Positions 8,070 to 17,690 are shown, numbered from the stretch's first letter. The stretch is DNA of 53,407 nucleotides from Acetobacter orleanensis (GCF_001581005.1 NZ_LHZV01000048.1:1-53407), one strand, 5' to 3'. The notes: a model not told the origin generated them from the sequence alone. Program-made: numbers and translations.

Positions 8070-8135
8070 TAAAATCAGTCATAAAGAAGACTAGTTTCAG
8101 GCAGTTTTTTCCAAACTGTTGTTGAAAGATTTTTT

Positions 8136-8175
8136 AAAAAGCGGGCGACATCTTCAGCAATGTCGCCCGTTTTTT
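8136..8175. terminator. Bidirectional rho-independent terminator
   Basis: A perfect 10-bp stem (CGGGCGACAT at 8142-8151, ATGTCGCCCG at 8160-8169) is followed on the plus strand by a T-run. It is preceded by five A residues, which form a U-run for the minus-strand transcript. It sits between two convergent genes, the secreted protein and shc, and can serve both. Confidence 0.9.
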
Positions 8176-8180
8176 ATGGT

Positions 8181-10262
8181 TTAAGCAATGATCTTTTCCA
8201 GATTTTTTGCGGCGGCCTCAACGGCCTGTTCCGTCGCGGTTTCTGGGGATATCAGGCGGCTTGCCCGGCTGAGCGCCATAATCGGGAAAAACTGCCGATA
8301 CAGGTCATAGCGCAGCATGAATGCGCGTGAGAGTTCCGCCCCCTGTTGCAGGCGTTTTGACAAAGCGGGGTCATCGAGACGGATGGTCTGGCCAACACCG
8401 TAGCCGGGGAAGCCTGTGCCGGTATAGTCTTCTTCCGTCCAGCTCCCATCCGGTTCCTGCCGGTCAATCAGATAACGGCAGCCTTTTTCAATAGCCGGAT
8501 AATCTTGCGGGCGAGCGGCGGCAATCAGCCCCATGAGTGCCCATGCGGTCTGGGATGGCGTTGTTTTGCCACGCCCAATGGTGGAGGCATCCATATAGGA
8601 CGCACAGCTTTCACCCCAGCCGCCATCCTCCTGCTGATGGGCAACCAGCCAGTCACAGGCTTTTGTGATGTAAGGCTGCGTCATGTCCTCCCCGATGGCG
8701 GCCAGAGCGGGTAGGACAGCCCCGGTGCCATACACGTAATTCACCCCCCAGCGCCCGAACCACGGGCCTTGGGGGTCCTGCTCTGCACGAACGTAGTCCA
8801 GAGCGTGCTTGATGCAGGGCAGATCACGTGGGAGCCCAAGAAGCCCGAAAGCTTCCAGAATATGCGCTGTGACATCCACGGAGGGTGGGTCTAGCGCTTC
8901 CCCAAAATCACAGAAGGGGATTTTGGAAAGAAGGGCCTTGTTATTGTCCTTATCAAAAGCGCCCCAGCCACCGCAGGAACTTTGCATAGCCACCAGCCAT
9001 CGCACGGCGCGCGCAATAGCGTCTTCAACGCCGCGTTCCTGCCATTCCGGCCTGTGGCGGCAGGAGGCAAGGGCGATCAGGGCGACGGCGGTGTCGTCTG
9101 TATCAGGGTAGAAATCATTGGCATATTCAAAGGCCCAGCCACCCGGTTCCACATCGGGCAATTTGATGGACCAGTCCCCCTTTACGCGCACCTGCCGGTC
9201 GAGCAGCCAGCCCAGAGCTTTGTCCACCTGCGGGGTAAAGCGGTCTTCGGCTTTGGCATCATGCAGGGCCATAATGGCCAGCATGGTGTCCCACACCGGG
9301 CTGTTGGTAGCCTGAATCCATGAGGCATTGCCTTTGTCATGCCGCCAGCCGGGGTCATTCAGGGCGTCCAGTCCTTTCGCCATCACGGGATGATGAAACT
9401 GGTATCCTTCCCCATGCAGCGCCATCAGACCATAGACCCATGGCGGCTGAATCCCACCCCAGCCGCCATCGGCATCCTGATGGCGGATAATCCATTCCAG
9501 CATATGGCGGATTGCGGCTTCACGCATAGTATTGCGTTTGAGGAACTTGGACTGAAGCCAGTGCAGCCCTTTATCTGTCGTGCGGAAGAAGTCTGACCAG
9601 AGGTCCACACCTTCCTTTTTGGGGAGCGTGTAGTCAAAATTCCCACGCCCTTCAGGAAAGAGAGCGTTCAGACGGTCCTGCGGGCGGAGAGGGCGGCTGG
9701 GGCGGCGAGCGGACAGGATTGCCAAAGGTACCAGCGTGGCCCGTGCCCACTGGGCAAAATTATAGATGGAAAAAACAAATTTATTGGGAAACCAGATAAT
9801 TTCCGGCGGCAGGTTGGGGGTTTTCTCCCACGGCCATTCCCCAATGAGCGCCAGCCAGTAGCGTGTGAAAACCCGGATGTTTTTTAAGCCACCTTTCTGT
9901 TTGATCCATGTAGCGGCTTTTTGCAGAGCAGGCGTGTTTTCGGGATATCCCAGTGAGCGCAAAGCCGCATAGGCTTCAACCGTGGCATTGATGTCCCCAT
10001 TGCCTGCGCCCAGATAGACATCCCATGATCCATCTTCCCGCTGTGTCTGAAGCAGGGCGTTGCCTAAACGCGGGCGCAGGGGATGGTCTTCCAGTCCAAG
10101 GAACCACAGGGCAAGACACCATTCCGCTTCCATGGAGGCATTAGAGCCTACGGGCCCAACCCAGTGCCCATCGGGATTCTGCTGGCTGATCAACCACTCG
10201 CAGGCGGAAGACACTGTATGGGTCAGGCTGTTTCCCATGCCTTTAAAGAGTGGCGTCGTCAT
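8181..10262 (-). CDS. shc: Squalene-hopene cyclase
   Basis: Cyclises squalene to hopene and hopanol, the committed step of hopanoid synthesis, at the inner face of the membrane. The 693-residue length is normal. The catalytic acid motif DTDD is at residues 387-390 and there are several QW-type repeats (for example QREDGSW near 74, QDADGGWGG near 262, QQEDGGWGE and QEPDGSWTEED near the C-terminus). It lies 41 nt downstream of a TetR regulator on the same strand and may be co-transcribed with it. No hpnC, hpnD or hpnE squalene genes are adjacent, and the hopanoid side-chain operon is about 38 kb away. It could be the sole shc copy or a paralogue. Confidence 0.97.
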   Translation of the reverse strand: MTTPLFKGMGNSLTHTVSSACEWLISQQNPDGHWVGPVGSNASMEAEWCLALWFLGLEDHPLRPRLGNALLQTQREDGSWDVYLGAGNGDINATVEAYAALRSLGYPENTPALQKAATWIKQKGGLKNIRVFTRYWLALIGEWPWEKTPNLPPEIIWFPNKFVFSIYNFAQWARATLVPLAILSARRPSRPLRPQDRLNALFPEGRGNFDYTLPKKEGVDLWSDFFRTTDKGLHWLQSKFLKRNTMREAAIRHMLEWIIRHQDADGGWGGIQPPWVYGLMALHGEGYQFHHPVMAKGLDALNDPGWRHDKGNASWIQATNSPVWDTMLAIMALHDAKAEDRFTPQVDKALGWLLDRQVRVKGDWSIKLPDVEPGGWAFEYANDFYPDTDDTAVALIALASCRHRPEWQERGVEDAIARAVRWLVAMQSSCGGWGAFDKDNNKALLSKIPFCDFGEALDPPSVDVTAHILEAFGLLGLPRDLPCIKHALDYVRAEQDPQGPWFGRWGVNYVYGTGAVLPALAAIGEDMTQPYITKACDWLVAHQQEDGGWGESCASYMDASTIGRGKTTPSQTAWALMGLIAAARPQDYPAIEKGCRYLIDRQEPDGSWTEEDYTGTGFPGYGVGQTIRLDDPALSKRLQQGAELSRAFMLRYDLYRQFFPIMALSRASRLISPETATEQAVEAAAKNLEKIIA

Positions 10263-10303
10263 TGTGTAAGCACCTCTAAAACTGGAAAATCTGTTTGAAT
10301 ATC

Positions 10304-10870
10304 TTATGCGTCTGCCGCTTCAGCCGGGCTGGCAGGCATGATTAATCTCTGGATATCCGCAAAAGCGTCATGCCACTCTTTGTCCTGCATGGTAATGAAC
10401 CCGAAACTTCTTAGAAAAAAAGCGCCTTCCGCGGCGAAAAACATTGTGCGTATCTGCCGTGCTTCGTCGGAATGGCAGAAATCATGCGTCAGCCATCCTG
10501 TGTACCAATCGCGTATCCGTCTGAGGTGATCTGGAGAGTGCAGAAGGGTCATGAGCGTGCCGACAATCCGCGTCCGCGTTGCCTCATCCATCTGGGCACA
10601 GACCTGTACATACGCCCGCACCTTATCGGCAGCACTGGCGTTGGGTGGGGTATGCTGTCGCACGTCTGCTTCGAAGGAGGCAATCCAACGGTCAATGAGG
10701 GCTGCAATCAGGTCATCCTTGCAGCCAAAGCAGTATTGCAAACCACCTTTGGTAATCCCGGCTTCCCGGGCGACGGCATCCAGTGTCAGGGCAACGGCAC
10801 CATCACGCTGGACGAGCTGTTCCGCACAATCCATGACCCGGTCACGATTAATGGTTCTGGGGCGCGCCAT
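10304..10870 (-). CDS. TetR/AcrR family transcriptional regulator
   Basis: A 188-residue regulator with a typical N-terminal TetR helix-turn-helix (residues about 5-50: RVMDCAEQLVQRDG, LTLDAVAREAGITKGGLQYCF) and a helical ligand-binding C-terminal domain. The ATG at 10870 gives the usual MARPRT start; a TTG at 10879 is less likely. It is encoded directly upstream of shc on the same strand, 41 nt apart, so it may be co-transcribed with shc and could regulate it along with itself. The ligand is unknown. The GLQYCFGCKDDL stretch is a slight variation on the more common YHF.SKEEL. Confidence 0.9.
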   Translation of the reverse strand: MARPRTINRDRVMDCAEQLVQRDGAVALTLDAVAREAGITKGGLQYCFGCKDDLIAALIDRWIASFEADVRQHTPPNASAADKVRAYVQVCAQMDEATRTRIVGTLMTLLHSPDHLRRIRDWYTGWLTHDFCHSDEARQIRTMFFAAEGAFFLRSFGFITMQDKEWHDAFADIQRLIMPASPAEAADA

Positions 10871-11056
10871 ACGCTGCAATCTCTAGCCCATTGTTTCCGT
10901 CCGAGCGGATTTAAACGAGATGCTTCGTCCTTTCAAGCCTGTTTTAGAGACGGCTTGAGGTGTTCTGCCATGCCAATCATAAAGGTCTCTGGCCGGTGCG
11001 GAGCCAGTATTTGGCGGCTGATTCAGCTTGTTGTCCGGCAGAGCCGCGTGCAGGCA

Positions 11057-12052
11057 TTAGCAATGCGCGGGCGGTGGTGGCAGTGCCAGATTATGCAGGG
11101 AACCATGCATGCGGAAATCCCCAAAGTCCATATCCAGCTTGTCTGAAACGCCATTTGCAAAATAGCGCATACCAATCTCATAGTCTGGCAAAATGCTGTC
11201 TGGCGTGCGGCTGAAGAAGGCCACATGCACACGCCCTGCGGGCTGACTGGCAAGGGCAGGGAAGGGGGCCGGGTCTTTTTGTGGGCCCCAGCCCAGAAGA
11301 GTGATGTAGGTTTCTTGTGCGCCGTCCGCGCCGGTGCCATCAAAGAGCAGCGGGGCGATATTGGGCGCACCCTGCTGCGCTGCGGCAAGAATGGCGGCTG
11401 TATGCATCATGGGGAACAGCGTGCCGGGTGGTAGCTTCAGTGTTTTTTTGATCGGCTTTTCATACTGCACCACGCCGTGCCCGTGCGCATCAACCGAGGC
11501 TTCCCCGCTGACGGTCTGGAGCACGGTGTTGTTGGATTTCTGCACGGTGCGGAAAATCAGATGGCGTCCATCCTTGCTTTCCAACGTGCTGTAATCGGAC
11601 ACCATGGTGACTGCGCCGCCGTTGCGGGTGGCACTCTGAATGTCCAGATGCTGCTGGGTGGACCATGCGGAACAGGTATCGCGCACCACATACGTCATGC
11701 TGCCGGTGGCGGAGAGCGTGTTGCCGCCGGATTCCGCCAGACTAAGGTCATAAGTCGCCCGCTGACCAGTCAGGGCGTGTTCAGCCTGAATCTGTCCGGT
11801 CAAGGTCTGTCTGTTCAAGGTTTGGTCGGTCGGGAGCTGGTCCGCCGATATTTGTCTCGCTGCGGCGTTGGCGATCTTCGCGGTGGAGGGGCTAGTGCCG
11901 GGGAGCGCTGCGGCAAAGCAGGCTGAAGGCAGGACGCTCAGAAGAAGTGCGGAGACCACGCTGGTCCGTAAGGGCTGAACCCTTGCAGGACGGGGGAGTG
12001 CTCTGAGGACGTTAAGAGCCTGACAGGCGTGGCGGCGAAGAAAAGCGGTCAT
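11057..12052 (-). CDS. EipB-like (DUF1849) periplasmic cell-envelope protein
   Basis: A 331-residue exported protein of the EipB/DUF1849 family, an alphaproteobacterial periplasmic beta-spiral protein linked to envelope integrity in Brucella. Family features are the opening YDLSLAESGG, a G.MTY.V.D.C..W segment (VVRDTCSAW) and the dispersed strands that follow. EipB has a conserved disulfide; here one Cys sits in DTCSAW and another is the last residue, which could pair. A signal peptide with hydrophobic core SVVSALLLSVLPSACFAAA ends near residue 49. The ATG at 12052 is preferred because earlier starts (12070, GTG 12091) lie inside the aspS terminator hairpin. Confidence 0.78.
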   Translation of the reverse strand: MTAFLRRHACQALNVLRALPRPARVQPLRTSVVSALLLSVLPSACFAAALPGTSPSTAKIANAAARQISADQLPTDQTLNRQTLTGQIQAEHALTGQRATYDLSLAESGGNTLSATGSMTYVVRDTCSAWSTQQHLDIQSATRNGGAVTMVSDYSTLESKDGRHLIFRTVQKSNNTVLQTVSGEASVDAHGHGVVQYEKPIKKTLKLPPGTLFPMMHTAAILAAAQQGAPNIAPLLFDGTGADGAQETYITLLGWGPQKDPAPFPALASQPAGRVHVAFFSRTPDSILPDYEIGMRYFANGVSDKLDMDFGDFRMHGSLHNLALPPPPAHC

Positions 12053-12060
12053 GCGTTGAG

Positions 12061-12100
12061 AAAAGAGCATCCGGGGCGGGAGCGCAACCACCCCGGATGC
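12061..12100 (-). terminator. Rho-independent terminator of aspS
   Basis: On the minus strand a stem of GCATCCGGGG and CCCCGGATGC (plus-strand arms 12091-12100 and 12067-12076) is followed by CTCTTTT. It comes right after the aspS stop codon and before the EipB-like gene. Confidence 0.8.
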
Positions 12101-12115
12101 GTCATCTGACGTGTG

Positions 12116-13912
12116 TCAGTCTTTTTTAACGGTCGGTTTCGGTTTGGGCAGGTCCAGTGCCAGAGACAGTTCTTTCAGCCGTTCCGGCGGAACTGTGGCG
12201 GGCGCGCCCATCATCAGGTCCTCGCCCTGCTGGTTCAGCGGGAAGAGGATCACCTCACGAATGTTCGGCTCATCCGCCAGCAGCATGACAATGCGGTCTA
12301 CCCCCGGAGCAGACCCGCCATGCGGCGGCGCACCGTAGCGGAAGGCGTTCAGCATGCCGCCAAACCGGGCTTCCACTTCGCTTTCCGGGTAACCGGCAAT
12401 CTCGAAAGCGCGGATCATGACTTCTGGGAGATGGTTACGGATTGCGCCGGAGGACAGCTCAATGCCGTTACACACAATGTCATACTGGTAGGCGTTGATG
12501 TCCAGCGGGTTTTTGGTGTTCAGCGCTTCCAGACCACCCTGCGGCATGGAGAACGGGTTGTGCGAGAAGTCGATACGTCCCGTTTCCTCGTTCATTTCAT
12601 ACATCGGGAAGTCGGTAATCCAGCAGAAGCGGAAGGCGTTCTTCTCAATCAGGTCCAGCTCTTCCGCAATGCGGGTACGGACCTGACCGGAGAATTTGGC
12701 AACCTCATCCCCTTTGCCTGCGGCAAAGAACACAGCATCCCCAGCGTTCAGGCCGAGCTTGATGCGGATGGCCTCAACGCGGTCTGCTTCCAGATTTTTG
12801 GCAATCGGGCCTTTGCCGCCGTCGGCTTCAAAAATGATGTAGCCAAGACCACCTGCGCCGGACTCGCGGGCCCAGTTGTTCAGCTTGTCAAAAAAGGCGC
12901 GCGGCTTGTCACCCGCCCCGGGTGCCGGAATGGCGCGAATTTCTCCGCCGTCAGCCGCAATGCGGGCAAACAGGCCAAAGCCGGACCCGGCGAACTCTTC
13001 CGTTACGTCTGAAATCAGCAGCGGGTTCCGCAGGTCCGGCTTGTCGGAGCCATAAACCTTCATGGCGCGAGCATAGGGAATCCGCTCAAACGGAGCTTGG
13101 CTCACGGTGCGGCCATTGCCGAACTCGGTAAACAGGCCGGACATCACGTTTTCCAGCGTGGCGAACACTTCGTCCTGCGTGGCGAACGCCATTTCAAAGT
13201 CGAGCTGGTAGAACTCACCCGGAGAGCGGTCCGCGCGGGAGGCTTCATCCCGGAAGCAGGGAGCAATCTGGAAATAGCGGTCAAACCCGGCCACCATGGC
13301 AAGCTGTTTGAACTGCTGCGGAGCCTGCGGCAGGGCGTAGAACTTGCCGGGGTGCATCCGGGCGGGAACAAGGAAGTCCCGTGCGCCTTCCGGGGAGGAG
13401 GCCGTCAGAATGGGGGTCTGAAGTTCGATGAAGTTCAGGTCCGTCATCCGCTTGCGCATGCTCTGGATCACGCGGGCGCGTAGCAGCATGTTGCTGTGGA
13501 CGCTCTCGCGGCGCAGGTCGATGTAGCGGTAGCGCAGACGCAGGTCTTCCGGGTAATTCTCATGCCCGGAGACCTGAAAAGGCAGCACGGCGGCGGAAGA
13601 CTGCACGATAAACTCCCGCGCACGGACTTCAATATCGCCAGTGGCCAGATCAGGATTGCGGGTGGCTTCCTCACGGCGGACCACCTCGCCCGTTACGGTA
13701 ATCACGCTTTCCACGCGGATGGCGTCGGCCTGTTCCAGCACCGGATCACCCGCCGGGATAACAATCTGGGTGATGCCGGTTTCATCCCGCAGGTCAATAA
13801 ACAGCAGGCCGCCGTGGTCCCGTTTGCTATGGACCCAGCCGGACAGGCGCGCTGTGGTGCCGGCATCCTGCGCGCGAAGGGCCGAACAGCTATGGGTACG
13901 GTAAGGGTGCAT
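12116..13912 (-). CDS. aspS: Aspartyl-tRNA synthetase
   Basis: Charges tRNA-Asp, and in bacteria lacking asparaginyl-tRNA synthetase often also tRNA-Asn. The 598-residue class II enzyme has the N-terminal OB anticodon-binding domain (about 1-110, with [19 protein letters not shown]), motif 2 around [20 protein letters not shown] (shown in part: [14 protein letters not shown]), the bacterial GAD insertion domain (about 290-420) and motif 3 near [14 protein letters not shown] at the C-terminus. The start ATG at 13912 gives MHPYRTHSC. It is separated from the downstream EipB-like gene by a strong terminator. Confidence 0.98.
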   Translation of the reverse strand: MHPYRTHSCSALRAQDAGTTARLSGWVHSKRDHGGLLFIDLRDETGITQIVIPAGDPVLEQADAIRVESVITVTGEVVRREEATRNPDLATGDIEVRAREFIVQSSAAVLPFQVSGHENYPEDLRLRYRYIDLRRESVHSNMLLRARVIQSMRKRMTDLNFIELQTPILTASSPEGARDFLVPARMHPGKFYALPQAPQQFKQLAMVAGFDRYFQIAPCFRDEASRADRSPGEFYQLDFEMAFATQDEVFATLENVMSGLFTEFGNGRTVSQAPFERIPYARAMKVYGSDKPDLRNPLLISDVTEEFAGSGFGLFARIAADGGEIRAIPAPGAGDKPRAFFDKLNNWARESGAGGLGYIIFEADGGKGPIAKNLEADRVEAIRIKLGLNAGDAVFFAAGKGDEVAKFSGQVRTRIAEELDLIEKNAFRFCWITDFPMYEMNEETGRIDFSHNPFSMPQGGLEALNTKNPLDINAYQYDIVCNGIELSSGAIRNHLPEVMIRAFEIAGYPESEVEARFGGMLNAFRYGAPPHGGSAPGVDRIVMLLADEPNIREVILFPLNQQGEDLMMGAPATVPPERLKELSLALDLPKPKPTVKKD

Positions 13913-13984
13913 TCTCTCGTCCTGAATATTAAGGGCCGGTGTTTTTGATCCTGCGCGGGAGGAAGCCGGGGAGCCGCGCAGATG

Positions 13985-15049
13985 TCAAGGGAAAGACGCG
14001 GGGAGGGAGGCTACGCAGGCCTGTATGTCGGCTGCAAGCGCATCCAGCGCGTCTGTCTGCGCATCCCATGCAAACAGGAAGCGGGCGGCTGCGCCAAAAA
14101 AAACATGGAATCGCCAGCCTTTGGCGCGCAGGCTGTTCATGGCCTGCTCTGGCATGAGCAGAAAGACGGCGTTGGACTGCACAGGCCACGCCAGTTGCAC
14201 GTTGGGGATGGTCTCGACGGCCTTGGCAAAACGGTGGGCGCAGGCGTTGGCGTGTTCCGCATTGCGCAGCCATGCCCCGCTTTGGATCATGCTCAGCCAT
14301 GGCGCGGTGATAAAACGCATTTTGGACGCCAGTTGCCCCGCCTGCTTGGTACGTTCCGCAAAGCCCCGCGCCAGAGAGCGGTCAAAAAACACCACGGCAT
14401 CGCCTACGGCCATGCCGTTCTTGGTGCCGCCAAAGCTCAGCGCATCGACACCTGCTTCCCATGTCATAGCAGCCGGGGTGCAGCCCAATGCGGCGATGGC
14501 GCAGGCAAAGCGGGCGCCATCCATATGCAGTTTCAGCCCACATTCTTTGCAGATTTCCGCCAGAGCACGGATTTCTTCCAACGTGTAAAGCAACCCGTTT
14601 TCTGTTGGCTGTGTAATGCTGACCACGGCAGGTTCCGAGGCATGGGCACCACTGGCCTTGCGGCGGCACAGGCGGATGGCGTCAGGCGTCAGTTTGCCGT
14701 CTGGGCAGGGCGGGGTGAGTGTCTTGCTGCCGCCGGAGAAGAATTCTGGCGCGCCACGTTCCGAGGTTTCAATATGCGCAATGTCGGAGGCAATCACGCT
14801 GCAATAGGGCGGGCAGAGGGTTGCCAGCGCCAGCGCATTGGCGGCGGTGCCGGTCAGGACAAAAAACACGGCAGCCTGCGTTTCAAACAGTGTGCAGATA
14901 GCGTCTGCCGCCAGACGGGTCCATGCGTCATCCCCATAGGCCGCAGCGGAACCGGCGGCGGAAGCACGGGCCATGGCGTCCAGCGCCTCCGGGCAGGCGC
15001 CCGCATAGTTGTCGCTGGCAAACTGCTGGGGTGTGTCGGGCATCGGCAT
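13985..15049 (-). CDS. Low-specificity L-threonine aldolase-type PLP enzyme
   Basis: A 354-residue pyridoxal-phosphate enzyme of the threonine aldolase/beta-eliminating lyase family, which cleaves threonine or allo-threonine to glycine and acetaldehyde. Landmarks are the start FASDNYAGACPE, the PLP Asp in HMDGARFA and the Schiff-base lysine in SFGGTKNG. It is cytoplasmic and reads divergently from rplY. The gene stands alone on its strand, about 70 nt upstream of aspS. The family also contains enzymes acting on other beta-hydroxy amino acids, so the exact substrate is not certain. Confidence 0.92.
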   Translation of the reverse strand: MPMPDTPQQFASDNYAGACPEALDAMARASAAGSAAAYGDDAWTRLAADAICTLFETQAAVFFVLTGTAANALALATLCPPYCSVIASDIAHIETSERGAPEFFSGGSKTLTPPCPDGKLTPDAIRLCRRKASGAHASEPAVVSITQPTENGLLYTLEEIRALAEICKECGLKLHMDGARFACAIAALGCTPAAMTWEAGVDALSFGGTKNGMAVGDAVVFFDRSLARGFAERTKQAGQLASKMRFITAPWLSMIQSGAWLRNAEHANACAHRFAKAVETIPNVQLAWPVQSNAVFLLMPEQAMNSLRAKGWRFHVFFGAAARFLFAWDAQTDALDALAADIQACVASLPASFP

Positions 15050-15198
15050 GGGGGCATGGTCCGGGTGGAGAGTGCGGGATGAGCCTGTCTATACCGCGTC
15101 CAGCGTGGGCCGTCATGGCCCTTCTGCCGGGTTTTCTGCGGCGGAGGCGGCGGTAACCATTGCGTTTGCCCCCCATTTCCGGTAAGGCGACCGCACCG

Positions 15199-15222
15199 TG
15201 CAGGCACCCCTGGAGGCCTGCA
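15199..15222 (+). promoter_or_regulatory. Stem-loop in the rplY 5' leader
   Basis: The arms TGCAGGC and GCCTGCA have a 10-nt loop and lie about 27 nt before the GTG start. It could influence translation of the L25 gene; no ligand or protein site is recognised. Confidence 0.35.
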
Positions 15223-15248
15223 TGTTCTGGTTTTTAGGAGAATTCAAC

Positions 15249-15866
15249 GTGTCCAAGATTACATCTATCGACGCTTCGGCGCGCGCGAAAGCAGGTAAGG
15301 GGGCAGCGCGTGCAACGAGACGTGCCGGTCTGGTTCCTGCTGTTATTTACGGCGGTAAGAAAGAACCGACTCTGATTGCTCTTGATCCCCGCATTGTCAT
15401 CAAGGGGATTCAGGCTTCTGGCTGGCGCTCACGCGTTTACGAAATCAAGGTTGCTGGCGGTGTTACCGAACGCGCCCTGATTCGTGACATTCAGCTGCAC
15501 CCGGTGAAAGACACCCCGGAGCATGTTGACTTCATGCGTCTGGCCAAAGGTCAGAAAGTGACCGTTGAAGTCTCCGTTCACTTCTCTGGTGAAGAAAAAT
15601 CTCCGGGCATCAAGCGTGGCGGCGTTCTGAACATTGTGCGTCACACGGTTGAAGTTGAAGCCGATGCGGAACACATCCCTGAATTCTTCACGGTTGATCT
15701 GTCCGCTCTGGACATCAACGAGAACGTGCGTTGGGAAGACCTGAAGGGCACGGAAAACGTGACTCCGCTGGTGCATATCCCCAACTTTGTGATCGCGACG
15801 ATTGCTGCACCGAGCGTCGATGAGGCTGACGAAGCTGAAGGCGAAGCAGACGCAGCTTCTGCTTGA
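15249..15866 (+). CDS. rplY: 50S ribosomal protein L25 (TL5/CTC type)
   Basis: A 205-residue L25/CTC protein. The N-terminal domain (about 1-95, ending in [20 protein letters not shown]) binds 5S rRNA; the C-terminal CTC domain (about 100-190) is the extended form typical of alphaproteobacteria; the tail is acidic ([15 protein letters not shown]). The GTG at 15249 is chosen because TAGGAG ends 8 nt upstream and the family N-terminus ([11 protein letters not shown]) follows directly; an ATG further upstream at 15222 lacks such a site. It lies upstream of pth, as in many alphaproteobacteria. Confidence 0.95.
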   Translation: MSKITSIDASARAKAGKGAARATRRAGLVPAVIYGGKKEPTLIALDPRIVIKGIQASGWRSRVYEIKVAGGVTERALIRDIQLHPVKDTPEHVDFMRLAKGQKVTVEVSVHFSGEEKSPGIKRGGVLNIVRHTVEVEADAEHIPEFFTVDLSALDINENVRWEDLKGTENVTPLVHIPNFVIATIAAPSVDEADEAEGEADAASA

Positions 15867-15892
15867 ACGCCAGTCTGACGTTCTGAAAATAA

Positions 15893-15931
15893 GAGGGTGG
15901 AGGCGTGTGCTGTGCATGGGCCTCCACCCTC
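15893..15931 (+). terminator. Long stem-loop between rplY and pth (terminator or attenuator)
   Basis: The 12-bp arms GAGGGTGGAGGC and GCCTCCACCCTC are separated by 15 nt and followed by only a short T-run (GTTTC). It starts 27 nt after the rplY stop and ends 22 nt before the pth start. It could reduce pth-ychF expression relative to rplY, or protect the rplY mRNA end. Confidence 0.55.
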
Positions 15932-15953
15932 GTTTCAAGATACAGGACCAGTG

Positions 15954-16535
15954 ATGTTGCTCTGGGCCGGACTTGGTAATCCCGAGTCTTCAATGAGCCG
16001 ACACAGACACAATGTCGGGTTCATGGCAGTGGACGCCATTGCCAGCCGTTATGGATTTGCCCCATGGCGGACACGCTTCAAGGGACTGGTTTCAGAAGGC
16101 CGGGTTGGCACGCACCGTGTGCTGCTGCTGCGCCCCATGACCTATATGAATCTGTCTGGTGTAAGTGTGCAGGAAGCTGCGGCGTTTTATAAAATTACGC
16201 CCGACCAGATTACCGCTTTTCATGACGAGCTGGATCTTGCGCCGGGTAAGGTGCGGGTCAAGCGCGGGGGCGGAGCCGCAGGGCATAACGGCCTGCGTTC
16301 TATGGACAAGATGCTTGGCACCCCTGACTACTGGCGTGTGCGGATTGGTATCGGCCACCCCGGTGCCAAGGAGCGCGTGCATGGCTGGGTGCTTGGAAAT
16401 TTTACGGATACAGACCGACAGACGTGGCTTGAGCCTCTGCTGGACAAAATCGCAGACGCAGCACCACTTCTGGCTGATGGCCGGTCGGATCAATTCATGA
16501 CGCAGGTTGCGTTGCCAGAAGGGAGTAAAGGCTGA
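15954..16535 (+). CDS. pth: Peptidyl-tRNA hydrolase
   Basis: Hydrolyses peptidyl-tRNA released from stalled ribosomes to recycle tRNA. The 193-residue protein begins MLLWAGLGNPESSMSRHRHN; the catalytic His is residue 19. The substrate-binding segments FHDELDLAPGKVRVKRGGG and AGHNGLRSM are present. The ATG at 15954 gives the normal family N-terminus; a start at 15897 would lie inside the hairpin. The stop overlaps the ychF start (TGATG), so the two are coupled, and rplY-pth-ychF form a translation-linked group. Confidence 0.97.
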   Translation: MLLWAGLGNPESSMSRHRHNVGFMAVDAIASRYGFAPWRTRFKGLVSEGRVGTHRVLLLRPMTYMNLSGVSVQEAAAFYKITPDQITAFHDELDLAPGKVRVKRGGGAAGHNGLRSMDKMLGTPDYWRVRIGIGHPGAKERVHGWVLGNFTDTDRQTWLEPLLDKIADAAPLLADGRSDQFMTQVALPEGSKG

Positions 16536-17629
16536 TGGGGTTTAATTGCGGTATTGTCGGTCTTCCCAATGTGGGCAAGTCCACTCTGTTCAACGCGCTG
16601 ACGGCAACGGCAACGGCGCAGGCGGCAAACTACCCGTTTTGCACCATTGAGCCCAACGTGGGCCGTGTTGCGGTGCCGGACCCGCGTTTGGAAAAGCTGG
16701 CCACGGTTGGCAAATCCCAGAAGGTGGTGCCCACCAGTCTGGAGTTTGTGGATATTGCGGGCCTCGTGCGGGGTGCATCCCGTGGGGAAGGGCTGGGCAA
16801 CCAGTTTCTGGCCAATATCCGGGAAGTGGACGCCATTATCCATGTGCTGCGCTGCTTTGAAGATGATGACATCACGCACGTTGAAGGCGGCGTGGACCCC
16901 GTGCGAGATGCGGAAATTATTGAGACGGAACTGATGCTGGCGGATCTCGATTCGCTGGAAAAACGTCTGCCTGCCCTGCAGAAGCGCGCGAAAAACCGCG
17001 ATGCCGAAGCCATGGCGCAGGTCGAGGTGGTTGAGCCGCTGATTGAAGCCCTCAAGGAAGGCCGTCCCGCCCGCACCGCCATTCCCGCAGGCGCGGAGGA
17101 GGCTGTGCGCCGCCTTCAGTTGATGACGACCAAGCCGGTTCTGTATGTGTGCAACGTGGAGGAAGACTCTGCAGCCACGGGTAACGAGTTTTCAAAAAAA
17201 GTGCAGGCTCGGGCAGAAGCTGAAGGCGCGGCTGTCGTTATTGTTTCCGCAGCGATTGAAGCGGAAGTCAGCCAGCTTGCGGATGAAGAACGGCGTGAGT
17301 TTCTGGAAGGACTGGGCCTGAGTGACAGCGGTCTGGACCGTGTGATTGCCGCAGGATATGGCCTGCTTGGCTTGCGCACCTACTTTACGGTCGGGCCGAA
17401 GGAAACACGGGCTTGGACCATTACAGAAGGCACCAAGGCCCCGCAGGCTGCGGCTGTTATTCACAATGATTTTGAGCGTGGCTTCATTGCCTGTGAAACG
17501 GTCGCATATGATGATTATATTCAGTACGGTGGCGAAGCTGGCGCGAAGGAAGCCGGTCGCCTGCGGATTGAAGGGCGGGATTACGTGGTGAAGGACGGTG
17601 ACGTCCTGCTGTTCCGCTTTAACGTCTGA
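16535..17629 (+). CDS. ychF: Ribosome-binding ATPase YchF
   Basis: A 364-residue Obg-related P-loop ATPase that binds ribosomes and is linked to stress and redox responses. The P-loop GLPNVGKST is at about residues 7-15. Other parts are the switch region NYPFCTIEPNVG, the DIAGLVRGAS motif, a coiled-coil insertion (about 130-190) and the C-terminal TGS domain (about 275-362, ending in KDGDVLLFRFNV). It begins inside the pth stop codon and probably ends the rplY-pth-ychF transcript. Confidence 0.97.
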   Translation: MGFNCGIVGLPNVGKSTLFNALTATATAQAANYPFCTIEPNVGRVAVPDPRLEKLATVGKSQKVVPTSLEFVDIAGLVRGASRGEGLGNQFLANIREVDAIIHVLRCFEDDDITHVEGGVDPVRDAEIIETELMLADLDSLEKRLPALQKRAKNRDAEAMAQVEVVEPLIEALKEGRPARTAIPAGAEEAVRRLQLMTTKPVLYVCNVEEDSAATGNEFSKKVQARAEAEGAAVVIVSAAIEAEVSQLADEERREFLEGLGLSDSGLDRVIAAGYGLLGLRTYFTVGPKETRAWTITEGTKAPQAAAVIHNDFERGFIACETVAYDDYIQYGGEAGAKEAGRLRIEGRDYVVKDGDVLLFRFNV

Positions 17630-17645
17630 GCCAGACCGCCCAGAT

Positions 17646-17690
17646 AGTTTGAACAACGGGCAGTTTGAACAACAGACAGTTTGAACACTA
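17646..17690 (+). repeat. Tandem 16-bp direct repeat, about 2.8 copies
   Basis: The unit AGTTTGAACAACGGGC at 17646-17661 is repeated as AGTTTGAACAACAGAC at 17662-17677, then a partial copy AGTTTGAACACTA starts at 17678. It fills almost all of the space between ychF and proA, immediately before the proA start. Function unknown; it may be slippage-derived and could affect initiation at proA. Confidence 0.75.
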
